64,000 nt of DNA. Source: Betaproteobacteria bacterium (GTDB taxonomy: Bacteria; Pseudomonadota; Gammaproteobacteria; Burkholderiales; Ga0077523). Below the pieces are notes generated by a model, which saw only the letters and a program-made list of their open reading frames with translations, was not told where the DNA came from and made no database searches. The stretch is taken from positions 620,001 to 684,000 of the forward strand of contig JADJPK010000031.1 in assembly GCA_016713305.1 (NCBI GenBank), given 5' to 3'. A program made the position numbers and the translations under genes. This document shows positions 21,753 to 29,678 of this stretch, one piece after another; position 1 is the stretch's first letter; each line of letters opens with the position of its first letter.

Positions 21753-23732
21753 TCAACTTTGGCGCAGCATGCGAACCAGGTCGTCGGCGCGCACCTTCAG
21801 GGAATCCTGCACGCCGTCCTTCTGCCAGCCGGGATCGAAGCGGAATCGGTCGTAGTCCCGGGCAAGAGCGCGCAGCCGCTCACCCAGCGAATTGTCCGCG
21901 CATGGGATCTCCTCGAGCCATTGAAGGATGCTCTTGTCGGGTGTGCGGTGGTGGCCGTGCGACTCGAGGACCCGTGCCAGCGAGGCGATGCAAGGGTGCA
22001 CCGCCGGCGCAGCGATTCCAGGGGTTGCCGCATCGGCCTTCGTCCGCCGGCTGCGACGGACCACGCCCCAGAGGACCCAGCCGGCCAGCGGAACCACCGC
22101 CGCCAGCCACCACAGGCTCGGGCTCGTGTCATCACCATCCGACAGCCGCCACAGCGTGAACCGGAATCCTGCCCAGGACAGCAGATCGCTCAGCATGGGG
22201 TCACCGGCTGCCCGATCCTCGGCCGCGATCCATCCGGACGGGGTCGCGTCCACCTCGATCCACCTGCCGTCGATCCAGGCCAGCGTCCAGGCATGCGCGT
22301 GGCGGGCGCGCACCACGTACGCCTTCTCGCGGCTGCTGTATTCGCTCACCACGTAGCCGGTGGCGTAACGCGCAGGAATGCCCAGCCTGCGCAGGACCAG
22401 GGCCGCTGCCGTGGCGAAGTACTCGCAGTGGCCCGCGCGGTCCGCTTCCAGAAAGCGGTTGAGCGATCGCGCTTCTCCGGCCTCGCCGGTCAGCCGGGTG
22501 GTATAGCGGTAGCGCGTGCTGAAGTGGCGCCGAACCGCCTCCGCGGCAGCCATGCCTCCGAGCCCCACTGCCCGCGCCTGGGTGCCCGCCGCCAGCAGCG
22601 CCTCGTCCAGTCTCGCGGGATACGCCAGGTCATGCGGGCCCGGGGGCGAGTCCCCCACCTGGCGGTCGACGGAACGCGCCTCGAACGCGACCAGATCGGG
22701 ACCCGACGAGACCCGCACGGCGCCCAGCCGGCTGATTTCCACGCGGCCCACATTGAGTCCCTCCAGCCGGACGGTGTCCGGGGGGAGCGGCAGCAGCCCG
22801 CGGCCGCGGTCCAGCCACTGCGCGATGCGAGTGGATGCGAATCGCGCGGCCGGTTCGTCCGTCAGCAGCCATCCCCGTTCACCGATGCCCGGCGCCTGGC
22901 GGAACACAGGGTCGCGTACGAACCAGGTGTCGTATCCGAAGGCATCGTAGACGGCGTCGCGCAGGCGGAAAGGAGGCTGCGCCTCGGACTGGACACGCAT
23001 GACGATCCGTCCGGACAGTTTCAGTTCCCCGATCTCGCCGATGGACGTCTGGGTCCGTGTCCCGTCCGCTCGTCCGGACCAGCGCTCGCGCAATGCCTCC
23101 AGGATCTGCGATTCCAGTTTCTCCTGCGCAGCGACGAGCGCCTCCTGCAACAGGTATCCAGTCGCGATCACAGCAACCCACGCAGCGAGCCAGCGATAGG
23201 AGCTCTGTCCCATCCGCCGCGCCGGCCACGCGGCATAGCCCACGGTGATGGCCAGCAGCGGCAGGAACCACCCGTGCCTGGGATTGGCGCACGCGGCCGC
23301 CACGAGACAGTGACAGAAGTACGCGACGTCCAGGGACACCCGGCCATTGACGGCCGGATCATCGCGGCGCCTGCGAAGCGACCAGAACAGCGACGACAGC
23401 GGAAAGGTGCCCGCCTCGCTCATCCGCTGCATGACCACCAGCGCAGCCAGCACGGCCGGCATCCACGACAGCGCGCCGATGATGCCCTGTCCCGCGTCCT
23501 TGGCGGCGAGCCACTGCCACCCCACGAACAGGACGAAGCCGATGCTCGTGAGATCGGTCACCCGCTCGAACTCGCGATCGTCGAACGACCACCGGCTGGA
23601 CAGCCGGGATGCGCCTTCCACCAGCAGGACGAGGATCGCACCCGCCAGGTACCGTTCCGATGCAACCGCCCAGAAGGCCAGCCCTGCGGAAAGGAGAAAC
23701 GGCGGCGGGTGATAGGAGGAACGTACCTTCAT
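21753..23732 (-). CDS. tgpA: TgpA-type membrane transglutaminase
   Basis: This 659-residue inner-membrane protein has several membrane segments in the first ~200 residues, a periplasmic transglutaminase-like domain, one more membrane segment (about 530-550) and a cytoplasmic tail with a DUF4129-like ending. The catalytic triad is Cys436 (GHCEYF), His480 (HAW) and Asp495 (VDATPSGW). In Pseudomonas TgpA is an essential periplasmic enzyme of unknown natural substrate. It closes the moxR-DUF58-tgpA set usual for this family. The ATG at 23732 overlaps the end of a possible small gene by ATGA; the frame is open upstream, but that stretch is Arg/Pro-rich and unlike a signal sequence. Confidence 0.92.
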   Translation of the reverse strand: MKVRSSYHPPPFLLSAGLAFWAVASERYLAGAILVLLVEGASRLSSRWSFDDREFERVTDLTSIGFVLFVGWQWLAAKDAGQGIIGALSWMPAVLAALVVMQRMSEAGTFPLSSLFWSLRRRRDDPAVNGRVSLDVAYFCHCLVAAACANPRHGWFLPLLAITVGYAAWPARRMGQSSYRWLAAWVAVIATGYLLQEALVAAQEKLESQILEALRERWSGRADGTRTQTSIGEIGELKLSGRIVMRVQSEAQPPFRLRDAVYDAFGYDTWFVRDPVFRQAPGIGERGWLLTDEPAARFASTRIAQWLDRGRGLLPLPPDTVRLEGLNVGRVEISRLGAVRVSSGPDLVAFEARSVDRQVGDSPPGPHDLAYPARLDEALLAAGTQARAVGLGGMAAAEAVRRHFSTRYRYTTRLTGEAGEARSLNRFLEADRAGHCEYFATAAALVLRRLGIPARYATGYVVSEYSSREKAYVVRARHAHAWTLAWIDGRWIEVDATPSGWIAAEDRAAGDPMLSDLLSWAGFRFTLWRLSDGDDTSPSLWWLAAVVPLAGWVLWGVVRRSRRTKADAATPGIAAPAVHPCIASLARVLESHGHHRTPDKSILQWLEEIPCADNSLGERLRALARDYDRFRFDPGWQKDGVQDSLKVRADDLVRMLRQS

Positions 23733-24094
23733 CGGAACGATTCCGGCAGACCGGATGGGGAGGACTGGATCGTCGTTCGCGGTTGCCTTCCGATTGCCGG
23801 CCGCGCGATGGCGAAACGGAGGGAGTCGCCGGGACAGGACATCGCGTTCCACCGCCCGGCGTGACCGTTGGCGGCCACCCGATCGAGCCGGAAAGCGAGT
23901 GCCTGGCGGGACGGCTGGCACCGCCCGTCGGCACGGCGGCGGATCTGGCCGGCAGTGGATCGGGCGTACGTGCCACCCCTCCCGCAAGACGATGCGCCGC
24001 TTCCGCCCGCGGCGTCCCGATGCGCGGAGCCGCGCGGCCGCCTGGACCCTCGCGCGTTCCTTGCTGGGTGAGCCTGCGATAACGCCGCCGACAT
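23729..24094 (-). CDS. Possible small gene between DUF58 and tgpA
   Basis: I do not recognise this 121-residue frame. Its case rests on fit: it starts with ATG four bases after the DUF58 stop and ends in an ATGA overlap with the tgpA start, filling a gap that is otherwise empty for 366 bases in a tightly packed operon. Against it, the N-terminal half is rich in Arg, Gly and Ser, as expected from non-coding GC-rich DNA, and there is no signal peptide or membrane segment. If it is not a gene, this gap would be an unusual spacer. Confidence 0.35.
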   Translation of the reverse strand: MSAALSQAHPARNARGSRRPRGSAHRDAAGGSGASSCGRGGTYARSTAGQIRRRADGRCQPSRQALAFRLDRVAANGHAGRWNAMSCPGDSLRFAIARPAIGRQPRTTIQSSPSGLPESFR

Positions 24095-24098
24095 GGGG

Positions 24099-25415
24099 TC
24101 AGACTTTCCTCAGATCCTGGGCCAGATGACTCGGACGCAAGTGGTGAAAGGGCACGTCAGCCACCCTGCGGGGAGGTGCGAGATCGCTCACCAGGAACAC
24201 CCTTTGTTCCATTCCGCGGCGCCCCAGCGCACGCACGAGTTCCAGGCGCGCATCGTCGAGAGCCAGCAGGACGTGCACGCACGCTCCCAGGCCGGGCGCA
24301 TGCGCGATCACGGCCTTGGCCAGCACGTCGAACGAAGCGATCCTGGCAGGGACCACCTCGGCAAGTTCCTCCAGCAGAACCAGTGCGCCACCGTGCCCTC
24401 GTCCGCCGGTGGCCGTCACGGCGCGATTCTCCACGAACATGAGGTCCAGCAGCGCATCCTCGAGCGCAACGCTCGTCACGAGCGATGCAGCCGTGCTCAC
24501 GGCGGCCTCGAAGGCTGCCTCTGCCACTCCCTCGGCGAAGGTGTCCAGAATCAACCCGTAGCGCGTCACGTACTCATCGCCCATCTCCTTCACCACCAGG
24601 CGTCCGGCGTGCGCGGAACGGCCCCAATGTATCCGGCGCAAGGGATCGCCCGGACGATAGTCGCGGATCTGCAGGAACTCCTGGCTGTCCCCTGTCCTGG
24701 GCAGCATCGCGAAACCTCCCTGCTGCCGCCTGCGTGCGCCTGCGAACGCGGGAGTCGCGACAGGATGCTGCTGTGGCAGGACGATGAGAGTCTGTGGCAA
24801 CGGTTCCTGCCACCCGGCGTTCACGAGGCCCAGCACGTCCGGCTTCAGGAGACGGATCCGATCGAATCGCAGCACGCCCCGCCTCAGGGGAACGAATTCC
24901 TGCACCAGTCGCACGGGCCGCGTTGACAGGACCTGGATGACGAGAGGAGGCAGGCTCGCACCTCGCAACGCGGTCAGCGCACCGAGCCAGCGTTGGTAGC
25001 CCACGTGGCGGTCGAAGTAGTTTCGTGCGGCGTCCGCGCCGTCCTGGCGATGGTATTTCCGGCGAGCCGGAAAACGGACCTGCAGTTCGTCACGCACCAG
25101 GACCCCCGGGAGACGATCCACGTCGGGCCCGTCGATGAGGATCTCGTAGCGGACGGGGCTTCCCAACGAGGCGACCGCCGGCAGACGCCGGACCATGTCG
25201 AGGCGCGGCCGCCAGCGCAAGGAGGATATCCAGGCGACGAGGAGCAGACCGGCGCCAAGCGCGAACACCTGGAATGCCATGGTGCGGGACGTGTCGATGC
25301 CGAACACACCTGCGGTGACGGTGACGGACAGCACGGTCTTTCCCGCCAGCGTGAATCGGCGGTCCGACCAGTCGGAGACCCGATAGGCCCGGGCGAAGAC
25401 CGCCTCGAGTCTCAC
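24099..25415 (-). CDS. DUF58 domain protein
   Basis: This 438-residue protein has two membrane segments near the N-terminus (about residues 15-55), then a domain with the DUF58 signature, here FLQIRDYRPGDPLRRIHW at about 250-267, followed by a von Willebrand A-like fold. DUF58 proteins accompany MoxR ATPases and TgpA and are thought to act in envelope protein assembly or maturation. I chose GTG 25415, which overlaps the moxR stop in GTGA; the long frame further upstream is an accidental read-through of moxR in another frame. Confidence 0.9.
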   Translation of the reverse strand: MRLEAVFARAYRVSDWSDRRFTLAGKTVLSVTVTAGVFGIDTSRTMAFQVFALGAGLLLVAWISSLRWRPRLDMVRRLPAVASLGSPVRYEILIDGPDVDRLPGVLVRDELQVRFPARRKYHRQDGADAARNYFDRHVGYQRWLGALTALRGASLPPLVIQVLSTRPVRLVQEFVPLRRGVLRFDRIRLLKPDVLGLVNAGWQEPLPQTLIVLPQQHPVATPAFAGARRRQQGGFAMLPRTGDSQEFLQIRDYRPGDPLRRIHWGRSAHAGRLVVKEMGDEYVTRYGLILDTFAEGVAEAAFEAAVSTAASLVTSVALEDALLDLMFVENRAVTATGGRGHGGALVLLEELAEVVPARIASFDVLAKAVIAHAPGLGACVHVLLALDDARLELVRALGRRGMEQRVFLVSDLAPPRRVADVPFHHLRPSHLAQDLRKV

Positions 25416-26389
25416 ACCGGGACCGGCACCGCCCGCACGATGTCCTCGACGAGCGTTCGCGTCGAGATGCCCCCGTAGACGCGTTCCCTCTCCAGCACGA
25501 TGCGGTGCGCCAGGGCATCGACGGCGATCTCCTGCACGTGACGCGGGGAGACGAAATCCTGGCCATCGAACGCAGCAAGCGCCTGTGCAAGGCGGAGCAT
25601 CGACAACGATGCCCGCGGGCTCGCGCCCAGTGCCACTCCGGTGGTAGCTCGCGTTTCCCGCACGAGATCGACGACGTAGCGCTTCACGTCCCCCGAAACG
25701 CGGATGGCGGGGAGCGCCTCCATGGCGGAAGACAGTTCGGCTGCGTTCACCGCCGGCACAAGCGCATCGAGAGGATCGGATGTGCCGCGCGCCGTGAGGA
25801 GCGCGACCTCCTCCTCCGCGTCCAGATACCCCAGAGACAGCCGGACGGCAAACCGGTCCATCTGCGCTTCGGGCAGGGGATAGGTCCCGTGAAACTCCAC
25901 GGGGTTCTGCGTCGCCATGGTGAAGAACGGGGCCGGCAATCCGCGCCTCTCTCCATCCACCGTCACCTGGCTCTCGCCCATCGCCTCCAGCAGCGCGGAC
26001 TGGGTCCGCGGACTGGCGCGGTTGATCTCGTCGGCCAGGAGGATGTGAGTGAATACCGGCCCGGGGTGAAAGCGGAAGCGGTCTTCCCGCGGATCGAAGA
26101 CCGACACGCCCAGGATGTCGCTCGGGAGCAGATCCGGAGTGAACTGGATGCGGCGGAAGTCCAGGCCGAGCGATCTTGCCAGCGCCTTGGCGAGCGTCGT
26201 CTTGCCGGTTCCTGGAACGTCCTCCAGCAGCACGTGCCCTCCTGACAGGAAGGCGGCCACCACTTTCCGGATGACGTCGCCCTGCCCGACCATCACCTGC
26301 GACACGCTTTCGGCGATTTTCCGGCAGGTCTGTGTCATCGGGACGGCCGACCAGGCGGGAGAAGGGTGCGGCTTGGACAACTCGCTCAT
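25412..26389 (-). CDS. MoxR-family AAA+ ATPase
   Basis: MoxR ATPases act as chaperones in the assembly or activation of protein complexes, usually with VWA-domain partners. This 325-residue protein has Walker A (EDVPGTGKTT), Walker B (HILLADEIN), sensor 1 (ATQNP) and the C-terminal lid. ATG 26389 (MSELSKPHPS) is chosen; ATG 26338 (MTQTCRKIAE) is a credible shorter alternative, and a further ATG is at 26452. Its stop overlaps the DUF58 start by four bases, so the two proteins are probably made in fixed ratio. Confidence 0.93.
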   Translation of the reverse strand: MSELSKPHPSPAWSAVPMTQTCRKIAESVSQVMVGQGDVIRKVVAAFLSGGHVLLEDVPGTGKTTLAKALARSLGLDFRRIQFTPDLLPSDILGVSVFDPREDRFRFHPGPVFTHILLADEINRASPRTQSALLEAMGESQVTVDGERRGLPAPFFTMATQNPVEFHGTYPLPEAQMDRFAVRLSLGYLDAEEEVALLTARGTSDPLDALVPAVNAAELSSAMEALPAIRVSGDVKRYVVDLVRETRATTGVALGASPRASLSMLRLAQALAAFDGQDFVSPRHVQEIAVDALAHRIVLERERVYGGISTRTLVEDIVRAVPVPV

Positions 26390-26494
26390 GGGACGGGCGG
26401 TAATCCGGGGGCGATGCAAGGGGCGGTCTTCGGCCTTCGAGAAACAATGCACCGTGCGCGCCGGCAGTATCCGCGCGCCTCTGGCATTCCAGGC

Positions 26495-26956
26495 CTACTG
26501 TCCGGCAGCGGGTGCTTCGGGGGAAGCGGCCGGGGCATTGGGGTCGGTCACGAAGCCGAGCCGGGTGAGCCCGGCGTTGCGCGCGAGCGCCATGATCTCC
26601 GCAAGCCGCTGATAGCGGGTGTTGTGATCGGCGCGCAACTGGAGTTCGGGTTGCGGATCCTGTGAGGCGGCCTTGGCCATGGCCGCTGGCACGTCGGCCT
26701 CCGCCATTGGCTTTTCATTCCAGAAGAGCCTTCCCTCGGAATCGACGGACAGCGTCACCGTGTCCGGCTGTTCGGGATTGGCCGTGCTGGCGGCCTTGGG
26801 GAGGTCGATGCGTATGCCGTGCGTAAGCAGCGGTGCGGTGACGATGAAGATGATGAGAAGAACCAGCATCATGTCGACCAGGGGCGTGGTGTTGATCTCC
26901 GCCATGGGTTGCGGCTGTGGTCCGCCCGGCTGTTCGTTGAAGCTGCCGAAAGCCAC
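26495..26956 (-). CDS. exbD: ExbD/TolR family protein
   Basis: This 153-residue protein has a short cytoplasmic N-terminus, one membrane segment (about residues 27-45) with the essential Asp in TPLVDMMLVLLIIF, and a periplasmic domain. ExbD and ExbB form a proton channel that powers TonB or Tol. It follows exbB by three bases. No tonB or tolA is adjacent in this copy, so whether it serves TonB or Tol is open; a second ExbB/ExbD set with a TonB is at 39-42 kb. Confidence 0.93.
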   Translation of the reverse strand: MAFGSFNEQPGGPQPQPMAEINTTPLVDMMLVLLIIFIVTAPLLTHGIRIDLPKAASTANPEQPDTVTLSVDSEGRLFWNEKPMAEADVPAAMAKAASQDPQPELQLRADHNTRYQRLAEIMALARNAGLTRLGFVTDPNAPAASPEAPAAGQ

Positions 26957-26959
26957 GGT

Positions 26960-27706
26960 TCAGACCGTCTGCGGCCGGCCGGGGAGATTGCCCGGGGTGG
27001 TCGCCGGCGAACCTTGGCCCCCCCCGTCGAGCCGCGCTCCGGTCGCCAGATACGCGTGCAGGTCGTGGGCAAACGCATCAAGGTCCGCCAGGATCACCCG
27101 GTTGGTTCGCACGAGAGCGTTGTAGCCAAGGACAGCCGGTATCGCCACGGCAAGACCCAGCGCCGTCATGATGAGGGCTTCGCCCACCGGCCCCGCAACC
27201 TTGTCGATGGTGGCCTGTCCCGAAGCGCTGATGCCGATGAGGGCATGGTAGATACCCCACACCGTTCCGAACAGTCCCACGAACGGCGCCGTGCTGCCCA
27301 CGGAGGCCAGGAGCGAAAGCCCCGTCTCGAGCCTGGCATGCGCCGCGTTGACGCCTTGGCGCAATCCGCGGGTGACGAATTCCGACAGCGGCAGAGCATC
27401 ACCCAGCCGGCCCGCCTGGTGGCGCTGATGATGCAAGGCCGCACCAACGCCGGCGCGGGCGAGAGACACGAAGGGATTGCCGCTCTGGTGCCGCAACTCC
27501 TCGACGGCTGCACTGAGGCTGGGGGCGCTCCAGAACCCGTCGACGATGCGCCGCGTGCTGTTCCGCACTGCGACAGCACGGAAGACCTTGGAAATGATGA
27601 CGGCCCAGCTGGCTACCGACATGGCGAGGAGCAGGATCGCCACGGATAGACCGACGGCGTCGGTCTGCTGCAGGAATGCGATCAGTCCATGGGACGAATT
27701 GCCCAT
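26960..27706 (-). CDS. exbB: ExbB/TolQ (MotA/ExbB) proton channel protein
   Basis: This 248-residue inner-membrane protein has three membrane segments and the family motif region GSTAPFVGLFGTVWGIYHAL, followed by GPVGEALIMTALGLAVAIPAV. It would form the pentameric proton-conducting channel with ExbD. It lies 7 bases after dksA and 3 bases before exbD, so the three are probably co-transcribed. Confidence 0.94.
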   Translation of the reverse strand: MGNSSHGLIAFLQQTDAVGLSVAILLLAMSVASWAVIISKVFRAVAVRNSTRRIVDGFWSAPSLSAAVEELRHQSGNPFVSLARAGVGAALHHQRHQAGRLGDALPLSEFVTRGLRQGVNAAHARLETGLSLLASVGSTAPFVGLFGTVWGIYHALIGISASGQATIDKVAGPVGEALIMTALGLAVAIPAVLGYNALVRTNRVILADLDAFAHDLHAYLATGARLDGGGQGSPATTPGNLPGRPQTV

Positions 27707-27713
27707 GCGCCGC

Positions 27714-28142
27714 TCAGTCCCCGTACATGCGCTGCATGCGCTCGCGACGTTCCTGCGCCTCGATGCTGAGGGTAGCCGTGGGCCGGGCCAGGAGGCGCCT
27801 CACCCCGATCGGCTCGCCGGTTTCGGCGCAGTAGCCATAGCTGTTGTCGTCGATGCGGCCGAGCGCCTCGTCGATCTTCTTGAGCAGCTTCCGTTCGCGG
27901 TCCCGGGTCCTGAGCTCGAGAGCCTGCTCCTCTTCCTGGGTCGCACGGTCGGACACGTCGCTCGTCGCTTCGGTTTCGCGCAGGTGCTCGCTCGTGTCCC
28001 GCACGTTCTCGAGCAGTTCGGCCTTCAGTTCGAGCAGACGCTGTCTGAAGAAGGCGAGCTGCTCTTCGTTCATGTAGTCCTTTGCCGGCGCCGCGAGCAA
28101 CTGGGCCTCGGTCAATGGTTTCTTGCTCGATTTCCGTTCCAT
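27714..28142 (-). CDS. dksA: DksA transcription factor, cysteine-poor zinc region
   Basis: DksA binds the RNA polymerase secondary channel and works with ppGpp in the stringent response. The 142-residue protein has a coiled coil with the functional tip motif DVSDRATQEEE, so the essential Asp and Ala are kept. The C-terminal zinc finger has lost three of its four cysteines: the first Cys remains in GYCAETGEP, but the others are Thr, Ser and Ala (TLSIEAQ). This zinc-independent form is known from alpha- and some betaproteobacteria. I chose ATG 28142 (MERKSSKK); the upstream in-frame extension is not family-like. Confidence 0.95.
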   Translation of the reverse strand: MERKSSKKPLTEAQLLAAPAKDYMNEEQLAFFRQRLLELKAELLENVRDTSEHLRETEATSDVSDRATQEEEQALELRTRDRERKLLKKIDEALGRIDDNSYGYCAETGEPIGVRRLLARPTATLSIEAQERRERMQRMYGD

Positions 28143-28474
28143 GATCTCGCTGGGTGAACGTCCGAATTTGCGGCGCGCAAGAGTGCACGGTCTGGCGGCG
28201 GAGCGCAAGTGGATGCGCAAAATGCGGGCCGTCCTCGCGATTTCCCCGGGGAAGGACCGACCGGCGTGCGCGCTCGCGCCCGGGGGTCCGCCCGGTGCCG
28301 ACCCCGCGAGTGGCCCGGGAAACAGGCGGTCGCAGGCAGCGTTGGCTGGCTCGACGAAACCTCCAACCCTGCCTTCGCCTCACGCCCTTTTCTCCCTTCC
28401 ACCCGATCCTCGCACATCGACCGGGCACTTCCCTGGGGTAGACTGCCGGGCCGCCGGATTGCTGGGAGTTCGTG
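28143..28474. other. Intergenic region between dksA and the Rap1a-like gene
   Basis: This 332-base gap between two divergent genes holds a perfect 12-bp palindrome, TTCCCCGGGGAA, at 28242-28253. It could be a regulator site for either gene. The region just before 28475 carries a GGGAG ribosome-binding site. I find no consensus promoter or further gene. Confidence 0.5.
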
Positions 28475-28900
28475 ATGGGCAAGCACTGTCTCGTTTGTCA
28501 TGGCGGCTGGCGCCGCCTTTCACGCAGGGCTCGGAGCGCAGCCTCGACCCTCGCACCCCTGTGGATGGCCGCGGCCTTGTGCCTGCCTGTGCCGGTTCAC
28601 GCGGAGTTCGTCACGAACGGTCAGTTGAAGGACTGGCTCGCCGAGGCCGCCAAGCGAGGTGGTTCGTTCAAGGACACCACGCTGGCGCTGGGCTTCGTCT
28701 CGGCAGTGCACGATCTTCATGCCGGAGAAGAGATCTGCGCACCCGACCGGATGCGCGCCCGTGAATTGTTGCAGGCGGTCCGCGAATGGATGCGCGATCA
28801 TCCGGATCTGTGGGGCGCGTCGGGAGCAAAGACGGTCCGCCGCGCGCTTTCGGACAAGTACCCCTGCAATATGTCTCCGGACGACAACACATCGCAGTGA
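28475..28900 (+). CDS. Secreted Rap1a/Tai-like protein
   Basis: The 141-residue protein has an N-terminal Arg-rich and hydrophobic segment ending in PVPVHA/E at about residue 43, so it should be exported. The mature part (about 95 residues) is built of helices with two cysteines, in EEICAPD and KYPCNM, and the pattern LALGFVSAVHD...GEEICAPD...VREWMRDHPD. This resembles the Rap1a immunity-protein fold, which in some species neutralises a type VI amidase effector. No effector gene is nearby, so the protein may be a chromosomal relative with another role. The ATG at 28475 has GGGAG 7 bases upstream; a GTG directly precedes it. Confidence 0.7.
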   Translation: MGKHCLVCHGGWRRLSRRARSAASTLAPLWMAAALCLPVPVHAEFVTNGQLKDWLAEAAKRGGSFKDTTLALGFVSAVHDLHAGEEICAPDRMRARELLQAVREWMRDHPDLWGASGAKTVRRALSDKYPCNMSPDDNTSQ

Positions 28901-29010
28901 ATGCCAGACCGCGCGACCCCGGCCCGCAGAGCTCTTGCCGAACCCTTGCCGAACAACGGGCCCGATTGTCGGCACGCGCAGTATGACCCGCCCCCTCGAA
29001 CAACGACACC

Positions 29011-29670
29011 ATGCACAAACGGTCTTGCCCGCGCCGCTTCGCGTGCGCCTCGCTGATCGCCGCGGCCCTTGCCCTCGACGGCTGCACCTTCGCCCCGCAG
29101 CGATACACCCAGCCCGAAATTCGTGCCAACGCCCTCGCGCCGGGGGAGCTTTCCCGCGGCGGCCTCGCGATTCTCACGCCCTCGACCGTGACAGGTCAGG
29201 AAGAAGACCGGCAGACGCTGGCGCTGCTCTTCACGGAATCGCTGTCGCGCACGCGACCCGAACTGCGGATCGTGCCGCTGCCCGAGGTCCTGAGCGCGGT
29301 CAATCGGAACAGTCTCGTCGACGCCTATCAGCATCTCTATGCCGACTACAGGCTGACCGGGGTGTTCCAGCGGGACGTCCTGGCCCGGCTCGGTCAGGCG
29401 ACCGATACCCGCTATCTGGGGCAGCTCAAACTGGCGCGGCTCGAGCAAGGCGCCAAAGGCCGCTTCGGTCTGCTGGGGCTCTCCGTGCTGCAGACACAGT
29501 ATGCGCACATGCGCCTGTTCTTCCAGATATGGGACGCCCAGACCGGCGCCGTGATATGGGAGGGTATCGACGAATTGACCATATCCGTCGAGACCAGCCG
29601 GGAACGGGCCGTGACGCTGCGCACCATCGCCGAGCAGGCCGCAGCCGACCTTGCCGCGCGATTGCCTTGA
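29011..29670 (+). CDS. Predicted lipoprotein, function unknown
   Basis: I do not recognise the family. The 219-residue protein begins with a positively charged signal segment and a lipobox LDGC (Cys at about residue 25), so it should be a lipid-anchored periplasmic or outer-membrane protein. The mature part contains AILTPSTVTGQEEDRQTLA, ELRIVPLPEVLSAVN, and a strand-rich region FFQIWDAQTGAVIWEGIDELTIS that ends in a helix. The last part is reminiscent of penicillin-binding-protein activator or CsgG-like folds with nucleotide-fold strands, but I would not name it. It ends 8 bases from the convergent histidine kinase gene. Confidence 0.75.
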   Translation: MHKRSCPRRFACASLIAAALALDGCTFAPQRYTQPEIRANALAPGELSRGGLAILTPSTVTGQEEDRQTLALLFTESLSRTRPELRIVPLPEVLSAVNRNSLVDAYQHLYADYRLTGVFQRDVLARLGQATDTRYLGQLKLARLEQGAKGRFGLLGLSVLQTQYAHMRLFFQIWDAQTGAVIWEGIDELTISVETSRERAVTLRTIAEQAAADLAARLP

Positions 29671-29678
29671 CAGCGGCG

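Noticed and set aside
24099..26447. A 782-residue frame covering DUF58 and running through moxR
   Set aside because: Only its last 438 residues look like DUF58; the rest is moxR read in the wrong frame. GTG 25415 is the supported start.
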